Positions 16,199-21,319 of a stretch of DNA of 21,319 bases are shown here, piece after piece. Each line of letters opens with the position of its first letter. Within the stretch, counting starts at the first letter, position 1. The position numbers and the translations under genes are program-made. Location: positions 1 to 21,319 of the forward strand of contig JAOUHR010000003.1 of the NCBI GenBank assembly GCA_029884515.1, given 5' to 3'. The notes below the pieces were generated by a model. The model did not search any database. It was not told the origin of the DNA and was given only the letters and a program-made list of their open reading frames with translations. The stretch comes from Gemmatimonadota bacterium. GTDB taxonomy: Bacteria; Gemmatimonadota; Gemmatimonadetes; Gemmatimonadales; Gemmatimonadaceae.

Positions 16199-18460
16199 CT
16201 AGAACGCCTCGCCGATGCTGAAGTGGAAGGCGAGCCGGGGGAAGATCCCGCGCCGCAGGGGCGGGCGGAACGTCGTGGGACAGGCGTACGCCCCGGCGGT
16301 CGGGCCGATGTCGGCGTCGTTGTACGGCTCCACCGTGCCCGGCGAGACGCAGATCGCCCGGCCCGGAATGCCGAGGGTCCGGTCCGCCTGCCGCACGAGA
16401 TAGGCCGGGCCGGACTCGCGCGCATACGGGTTGTAGCCGACGTCCACGCGGAAGGGGCCGAGCGCGGTCACGAGGCGCACGCCGAATCCCGGCGTCACGC
16501 GGAGGCCGCTCACGGAGTAGCTGCCGGTGTTGTTCCAGACGCGGCCGGCGTCCACGAAGAGCACCCACTGCAGGACGTTGGCCGGCCACCCCACGCGCGT
16601 GCGCAGCTCGAGGTTGGCCAGCGCCATCGCCGTGCCGCCGGCCGGCGCGAGGCGCTGGTAGCCCGAGTCGGGATCCGCGATGCCCACCGTGAAGGTGTCG
16701 ACCGTGGCGGTGCTCGTGATCCGGTTCACGATGTAGACGGCGGGGCCGAGCTGGTTCTGGCCGTACCCGCGCACGGTGTTCTGGCCGCCCGCGTAGAAGC
16801 GCTCCTGCGGCGGCACGAGCGGTTCGAGCGCGCGCTTGGTGAAGACGGCCCCGGCGGAGAGGCGCGCGGCGCCGATGACGTGCCGGTTGAGCGGGCGATA
16901 GAGCGCGTACTCCACCTGCGTGCGGTTGAAGTTCACGCGGCTGGAGGGCTCGCCCACCGCGAGGGTCCCGAGACGCGTCTCGACCGCCCAGCGCTCGTCG
17001 TTCACCGCCGGTGTGCCGAGCGCGGGCGCCGACCGTGAGAGCGTCACGCCCGCCGCGTGCATCTGGCTGGGCGAGAGGAGGAAGGCGCGGTCGCTGAAGC
17101 GGCAGAGACCGAAGGTCGCGCAGGCGACCGCCGCGTCGGACGTGGTGCGCCCGCCGTCGAAGCGGTACGTGAAGGTGTTGTTCACGCGGGGGATGATCGG
17201 GCGTTCCAGCGAGGCCAGCACGCCGAGGGAGGTCTCGCGCACATAGCTCTGGAACTCGGTGCGCCGCTCGCTGAACAGGGTGAGCTGCGGGTGCCACGCC
17301 TCGCCGAGCACGCCGCGCCACTGCGCGGAGGCGCCGAGGTAGTAGTTGAGCTTCTGGCTGAACTCGTCGGCCCGCACGCCGGGCGCGCAGAGACCCGGGA
17401 AGGCGTCGAGCGGCACGCCGACGCCGATCTTCGAGAGGCGTGCGTCGAGCTGCAGCCGGTGCGCGTGCCCAAGGAAGTTCTGCTCCACGAACCGCGTCTG
17501 GGTGCGGAAGCAGTCGAGCGTGCCCCAGCCGCCGCCCCCGCGCAGGCTGCGCGTCGGGCCTTCCACCAGCCGCACGCGCATCAGCAGGGAGTCCGGTGCG
17601 CGGCCCAGGGGCAGCGTGTCGATCGCGACGGTGCGGTAGAGGTTGTACGAGTAGAGGAGCTGCTGGCTCTGGCCCACCGAGCGCGCGAGATAGGGGTCGC
17701 CCGGCTTGAGCTTGAGGAGGTCGCGCACCTCCGGTTCCTCGAGTGCCGCCGCCGTCGAGTCGCGGGCGACGATCGTGACGTCGATGCGGCCGACGTGGAC
17801 GAGCGGGCCGGGCCGGAAGAGGAGCCGCACCCCGGCACGGCGCGCGGTGCTGTCGACGTACAGGTGCTGCACGCGCGCGGGCGCCGCGCGCGCGTAGCCC
17901 GACTGTCGCATCAGGAGCTGCAGCGAGTCCGTCTGGCGCTGCAGGAGCGAGTCGTCGAGCGGCGCGCCGCGCACGGCGCGCTCGAACGCCCGCAGCGCGG
18001 CCACGCCGGGGGGCATCGAGTCCACCACCACCGAGTCGATCACGATGGGCGGCGCCTCGCGCACGCGGAAGCGCACGTTCGTGGTGCGGGCCCCCTTCGC
18101 CTCGAGCTCCACCGACGCGGTGGTCCCGGGGTAGCCGCGCATGGCGTACCAGCGCGCGATGCGCAGCGTGTCGCGACGCACCTCGACGGAGTCGAGGCAG
18201 GCGGCCGGCCCCACGTTCCACCCGAACCATCGCCGCAGGCGCCCCGCGCGCTCGGTGAACAGGATCGCCGTCAGCTCGACGTCCTCGATCGAGCGGTTCC
18301 CGTCGATGCGGAGTCCCTCCACCCGCGGCCGTCGCGAGGTGCACGCGGGATCCTGCGCGGCGAGCGCGCCGGTGGCGACCAGGCTCAGGACGAGCGGCAG
18401 CGCGACGCGCCGCGCGAGGGCGACCGACCGTCGCGGCGCACGGGTGCTGCAGAAAGGCAT
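16199..18460 (-). CDS. tamA: TamA/BamA-family Omp85 outer-membrane protein
   Basis: The protein has 753 residues. A signal peptide ends near LAAQ|DP (about 36). Three POTRA-like domains follow at about 45-136, 138-217 and 218-302; TamA has three and BamA usually five. The 16-strand Omp85 barrel runs from about 303 to the end. Barrel hallmarks are RFYAGGQNTVRGY, with the lid-lock VRGY at 563-566, GWGTLDCFRTQTRF near the first strands, and a terminal Phe (FSIGEAF). POTRA count and the adjacent tamB make TamA the best name; a lineage-specific BamA paralogue is the alternative. Its stop is one base before the tamB GTG, so the two should be made together. The ATG at 18460 is followed by a good signal peptide but preceded by a pyrimidine-rich stretch with no Shine-Dalgarno. 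Confidence 0.85.
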   Translation of the reverse strand: MPFCSTRAPRRSVALARRVALPLVLSLVATGALAAQDPACTSRRPRVEGLRIDGNRSIEDVELTAILFTERAGRLRRWFGWNVGPAACLDSVEVRRDTLRIARWYAMRGYPGTTASVELEAKGARTTNVRFRVREAPPIVIDSVVVDSMPPGVAALRAFERAVRGAPLDDSLLQRQTDSLQLLMRQSGYARAAPARVQHLYVDSTARRAGVRLLFRPGPLVHVGRIDVTIVARDSTAAALEEPEVRDLLKLKPGDPYLARSVGQSQQLLYSYNLYRTVAIDTLPLGRAPDSLLMRVRLVEGPTRSLRGGGGWGTLDCFRTQTRFVEQNFLGHAHRLQLDARLSKIGVGVPLDAFPGLCAPGVRADEFSQKLNYYLGASAQWRGVLGEAWHPQLTLFSERRTEFQSYVRETSLGVLASLERPIIPRVNNTFTYRFDGGRTTSDAAVACATFGLCRFSDRAFLLSPSQMHAAGVTLSRSAPALGTPAVNDERWAVETRLGTLAVGEPSSRVNFNRTQVEYALYRPLNRHVIGAARLSAGAVFTKRALEPLVPPQERFYAGGQNTVRGYGQNQLGPAVYIVNRITSTATVDTFTVGIADPDSGYQRLAPAGGTAMALANLELRTRVGWPANVLQWVLFVDAGRVWNNTGSYSVSGLRVTPGFGVRLVTALGPFRVDVGYNPYARESGPAYLVRQADRTLGIPGRAICVSPGTVEPYNDADIGPTAGAYACPTTFRPPLRRGIFPRLAFHFSIGEAF

Positions 18461-18509
18461 TCGACGGGGAAGGGGGATCGGGGCGCCGGCGGCTGGCGCG
18501 CGACGCCAA

Positions 18510-18528
18510 GGACAATTCTATATTGTCC
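18510..18528. promoter_or_regulatory. Operator-like palindrome with -10 element in the tamA / lipoprotein divergent promoter
   Basis: GGACAAT-TCTAT-ATTGTCC is a perfect 7-bp inverted repeat with a 5-base spacer, in a strikingly AT-rich island in this 102-bp gap. It contains TATATT (18519-18524), five of six to the -10 consensus, 39 bases before the lipoprotein ATG, and TAGAAT (18520-18515) on the other strand. No -35 is evident for either direction. A repressor covering the -10 of both promoters is the natural reading. Confidence 0.5.
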
Positions 18529-18563
18529 GACACCCCCCCAGCCACTCCGTTCCCGGAGCGACC

Positions 18564-19124
18564 ATGCGCGTCCGCCACGTCCTGCCAGTCGTCGTCCTCG
18601 CGCTCACGGCCTGCGGCGCCGAGGAACGCGTCCCCGAGACCGCCGTTGATACCAGCTGCTTCGGCGGCCGCGTGCTCTCATTCCGGGACCTCGTTGCCGA
18701 GGTCGTGATCCCGACGGGCGAGACCTGCGAGGGCGGGTCGTTCCAGGTGGTGTTCTCGCGCGGCGACGACACCCTCTCGGTCCTCACCGAGAATCGCGTG
18801 GGCACCGTGGGCTTCATCGGCACCGCCGATGTCGACGGCGACGGCCGCGGTGAGTTCTTCGTCTCCACGCAGTCCACCGACGCGGAGGCCCGCGGCGCGC
18901 TCTTCGCGTACACCGAGACGGAGAACGGCATCGGGCGGCTCGCCATCACGCCGCTCGACCCGGCGCAGCTCGCCGGCTACGCGGGGCACGACCGCTTCGG
19001 CTTCGGAGGTGGCGACCAGCTCGTCCGCGCCTTCCCACGCGCCGAAGCCGACACGGCCTGGTACGGCTACTCGCACGGCACGAGGCAGTGGACAGCGATC
19101 ACGCGGCCGTCCTGGTTGCGTTGA
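18564..19124 (+). CDS. Small predicted lipoprotein with DxDxDG loop
   Basis: The protein has 186 residues. The lipoprotein signal MRVRHVLPVVVLALTA|CG has lipobox LTAC with Cys17. The frame is open far upstream, but GGAG at 18555-18558 and the lipobox fix the ATG at 18564. The mature domain is unrecognised. It has extra cysteines at 32 and 55, likely a disulfide, and DVDGDGRGE (89-97), an EF-hand/FG-GAP-like calcium loop followed by a beta strand (FFVST). The tail is aromatic-rich (YGYSHGTRQWTAITRPSWLR). It should be anchored to the outer or inner membrane facing the periplasm or surface. It is divergent from tamA across a shared AT-rich palindrome, so joint regulation with the Tam module is possible; no function is claimed. 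Confidence 0.8.
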   Translation: MRVRHVLPVVVLALTACGAEERVPETAVDTSCFGGRVLSFRDLVAEVVIPTGETCEGGSFQVVFSRGDDTLSVLTENRVGTVGFIGTADVDGDGRGEFFVSTQSTDAEARGALFAYTETENGIGRLAITPLDPAQLAGYAGHDRFGFGGGDQLVRAFPRAEADTAWYGYSHGTRQWTAITRPSWLR

Positions 19125-19145
19125 TCGGCGCGCGTTGATCGGCGC
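19118..19145 (+). repeat. Two-copy 14-bp tandem duplication spanning the lipoprotein stop codon
   Basis: GCGTTGATCGGCGC is repeated exactly at 19118-19131 and 19132-19145. The first copy contains the TGA that ends the lipoprotein gene (19122-19124). It looks like a recent slippage duplication. Confidence 0.8.
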
Positions 19146-19160
19146 ACCGAGGCGCGCGCC
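19127..19160. terminator. Weak hairpin in the convergent gap between the lipoprotein gene and hrpB
   Basis: GGCGCGCG (19127-19134) pairs with CGCGCGCC (19153-19160) over an 18-base loop. It sits between two convergent genes but lacks a T-run, and alternating GC tracts pair easily by chance. Confidence 0.25.
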
Positions 19161-19163
19161 CTC

Positions 19164-21319
19164 TCAGCGCGGCCTGGGCTTCGCGCGCCTCGTGGGCGTC
19201 GCGGCGAGCGGGTCGTCGGGCCAGGGGTGCCGCGGGTAGCGTCCCTTGAGGTCCCGCCGCACGTCGAAGTACGTGGTGCGCCAGAAGCTCGCGAGGTCGC
19301 GCGTCACCTGCACGGGGCGGTGCGCCGGTGAGAGCAGGTGCAGCGTGAGCGGCACGCGCCCGTCGCCCACCCGCGGCGTCTCCACCAGCCCGAACACCTC
19401 CTGCAGGCGCACCGCGAGCGTGGGCGCCCCGGCGTCCGCGTAGTCGATCGCGATCCGCGAGCCGCTCGGCACCTCGAGATGCGTCGGCGCGAGCCGGTCG
19501 AGCCGGGCGCGGGCGTCCCAGGGCAGCATCGTGAGCAGCGCCGCGGCGACGTCAACGCGCGCGAGGTCGGCCCGCACGGCATCGCCCGGGTGCCGCGGCT
19601 GGTCGAGCGCGGGCGCCAGCCATCCCTCCAGAGACGCCAGCAGCGCCTCGTCCGTGGTGGCCGGGAAGCGATCGGGTTCGAGGCGGTGCGCGAACGCGAG
19701 CCGCGCCCGCAGCGCTTCCGCGCCCGCGCTCCATGGCAGCAGGCCGAGGCCGGCGGTGCGCACGGCGGCGAGGAGCGCGGCCCGGATCTCCTCCGGCGCG
19801 ACGTCACGCAGCACCCGTTCCTGGAGCACCAGGGTCCCGAGCCGCTCGCGCCGCACGCCCCGCACCCGCCCGGTGCGCGCGTCCCACGCCACCTCGCGCT
19901 CCTCGATGATCGATCCCGCGAGCGCCGCGCGGAGGTCGGGCTCGTCGAGCGGAGCGGCGAGCCAGATGCGGCTCTCCGCCGGGTCGCCGTCGAGGTCGGC
20001 GATCGCGACGAATGCCGCCCGCCCCAGCGGATCGCCCTCGCGGAATCGCGCGCCACGTCCGTTGCGCAGCAGGAACCGCGGGTCCTCACCGTCCCGCCGC
20101 ATCGCCACCCGGTCCGGATAGGCCCGGGCGACGAGCGCACCGGTGAGCGCGAGGTCGTCGGCGGCGTCCGACGCGCCGCGGCCCAGTGACCGGCGCAACG
20201 CCCTTGCCTCCTGCCGCACGCGCTCGAGCCGGCCCCGGTCCACGTCCGCGCGCCCGCGCGGCGCGCGCAGTGCGTCCAGACGCGTGCGGAGGTCCGCGTC
20301 GCGCTCGGCGGCATCGCGCAGCAGCACGTCGCGCTCCGCGATGAGCGCCGCCACCTCGCAGGCGAGCGTCGCGCATCCGAGTGCCGAACCCGTCAGCACG
20401 AGGTGGGCGAGCCGCGGCGTGAGTCCGAGCGCCGCCATCGCGCGTCCGTGCGGCGTGACGACTCCGCGCGTGTCGCGCGCGCCGAGGTCGGTGAGGAGCG
20501 CGCGGCCCGCCGCCAGTGCGCCCGCGGGCGGGGGATCGAGCCAGCGCAACGCGGACGGGTCGTCGATGCCGGCGCAGGCGAGCTCGAGCGCGAGCGCGGT
20601 GAGGTCGGCCTCGAGGACCTCCGGCACCGCCGTGGCGAGCAGCTGCGCGTGCGTGCCCTCGTCCCAGAGTCGCAGGCAGAGTCCGGGCGCCACGCGGCCG
20701 GCGCGGCCGCGCCGCTGGTCGGCCGAGGCCCGGGAGACGCGCGTGGTCTCGAGGCGCGTCATGCCGCTGCGGGCGGAGAAGCGCGGCACGCGCGAGAGCC
20801 CCGAGTCCACCACCGCGCGCACGTCGGGCAGCGTCACCGACGATTCGGCGATGGCGGTGCTCAGCACCACGCGCCGTCGCGCGCCGGCGCGCCGGAGCAC
20901 GTGGTCCTGCTCGGCGAGCGAGAGCGCGCCATGCAGCGGCAGGACCTCCGCGTCAGCGAGCTCGCCGGCCGCGGCCAGCGCCGAGGCCGCGCGCGAGATC
21001 TCCGCGATGCCGGGCAGGAAGACGAGCACGTCGCCGTCGGATTCGCGCCAGGCCTCGCGGACGGCGAGCGTGACCGCGGCGGAGAGGGGTGAACGCTCGG
21101 GCGCCGGTCGCCACCGTGTTTCCACCGGGTACTCGCGACCCACGCTCTCCACGAGGGGCGCGTCGCCGAGGAGCGCGCGCACCGGCGCCGCGTCGAGCGT
21201 CGCTGACATCACGAGGATGCGGAGCTCGGGCCGCAGCACCGCCCGGGACTCGAGCGTGAGCGCGAGGCCGAGGTCGGCGGTGAGGTGCCGCTCGTGGAAC
21301 TCGTCGAAGAGCACCGCCG
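19164..21319 (-). CDS. hrpB: ATP-dependent helicase HrpB (DExH box), C-terminal part
   Basis: 717 residues are visible; the N-terminus with the Walker A motif lies beyond the right edge. The frame continues through base 21317 without a start. Visible helicase motifs in order: DEFHERH (motif II), MSATLD (III), VLVFLPG (IV region), STAIAESSVTLPDV (V) and QRRGRAGR (VI). The HrpB-specific C-terminal region follows, with HRPVQVTRDLASFW, YFDVRRDLKGRYPRHPWP and a basic tail (RRAKPRPR). This ending separates HrpB from HrpA and other DEAH helicases. HrpB proteins are about 800-850 residues, so perhaps 100-120 are missing. RNA helicase activity is assumed for the family; the physiological role is poorly defined in most bacteria. 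It is convergent with the lipoprotein gene and appears unrelated to the tam module. Confidence 0.93.
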   Translation of the reverse strand, partial: AVLFDEFHERHLTADLGLALTLESRAVLRPELRILVMSATLDAAPVRALLGDAPLVESVGREYPVETRWRPAPERSPLSAAVTLAVREAWRESDGDVLVFLPGIAEISRAASALAAAGELADAEVLPLHGALSLAEQDHVLRRAGARRRVVLSTAIAESSVTLPDVRAVVDSGLSRVPRFSARSGMTRLETTRVSRASADQRRGRAGRVAPGLCLRLWDEGTHAQLLATAVPEVLEADLTALALELACAGIDDPSALRWLDPPPAGALAAGRALLTDLGARDTRGVVTPHGRAMAALGLTPRLAHLVLTGSALGCATLACEVAALIAERDVLLRDAAERDADLRTRLDALRAPRGRADVDRGRLERVRQEARALRRSLGRGASDAADDLALTGALVARAYPDRVAMRRDGEDPRFLLRNGRGARFREGDPLGRAAFVAIADLDGDPAESRIWLAAPLDEPDLRAALAGSIIEEREVAWDARTGRVRGVRRERLGTLVLQERVLRDVAPEEIRAALLAAVRTAGLGLLPWSAGAEALRARLAFAHRLEPDRFPATTDEALLASLEGWLAPALDQPRHPGDAVRADLARVDVAAALLTMLPWDARARLDRLAPTHLEVPSGSRIAIDYADAGAPTLAVRLQEVFGLVETPRVGDGRVPLTLHLLSPAHRPVQVTRDLASFWRTTYFDVRRDLKGRYPRHPWPDDPLAATPTRRAKPRPR

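Noticed and set aside
16134..18578. Second minus-strand frame through tamA (about 814 codons)
   Set aside because: It is the +1 frame of tamA; only the 16199-18460 frame gives POTRA domains, VRGY and a terminal Phe.

Overview
The window is about 21.3 kb of very GC-rich bacterial chromosome, roughly 70% GC by eye. It carries genes of a diderm envelope: Omp85/TamA, TamB, a DUF481 barrel and a lipoprotein. A type IV pilus minor-pilin operon and many secreted enzymes with N-terminal signals fit a free-living Gram-negative such as Gemmatimonadota. That placement is an inference from gene style and base composition; no rRNA or other marker gene is present. I see no tRNA, rRNA, CRISPR array, IS element or phage gene. 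The window is densely packed and looks like ordinary core or semi-core chromosome.

Layout from left to right. (1) 1-2415, plus strand: the end of paaY and all of paaZ, the tail of a phenylacetate catabolic cluster, joined by an ATGA overlap. (2) 2462-3622, minus: a secreted M19 (renal-type) dipeptidase. (3) 3741-4874, plus: an OsmC hydroperoxide reductase followed by an unrecognised single-pass membrane protein with coiled coils. (4) 4914-8867, minus: four tightly coupled genes (FimT/GspH-like, PilV-like, PilW-like with a C-terminal FnIII-like domain, and a large PilX-like protein), the minor pilins that start and cap a type IV pilus or related fibre. (5) 8868-9366: about 500 bp without a gene, holding 11-bp-period direct repeats and a candidate minus-strand promoter. 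(6) 9367-10908, plus: a Tat-exported PhoD-type phosphodiesterase/alkaline phosphatase, followed by an 18-bp perfect inverted repeat acting as a probable terminator. (7) 11038-18460, minus: tamA, tamB and a DUF481 outer-membrane protein, an outer-membrane biogenesis and lipid-transport module. (8) 18564-19124, plus: a small lipoprotein divergent from tamA, with an operator-like palindrome between them. (9) 19164-21319, minus: the C-terminal part of the DExH helicase HrpB, cut by the right edge.

The tamA-tamB pair works together: TamA is a three-POTRA Omp85 barrel, and TamB is the long periplasm-spanning partner whose C-terminal domain docks to it. The four pilins would form one priming/tip complex; the pilus motor, major pilin and secretin are not in the window. 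I did not find a clearly new multi-gene system. The most unusual signals are an identical octapeptide shared by TamA and TamB but written in different codons, the repeat cluster between the pilin operon and phoD, the palindrome between tamA and the lipoprotein gene, and the atypical PilX- and PilW-like pilins.
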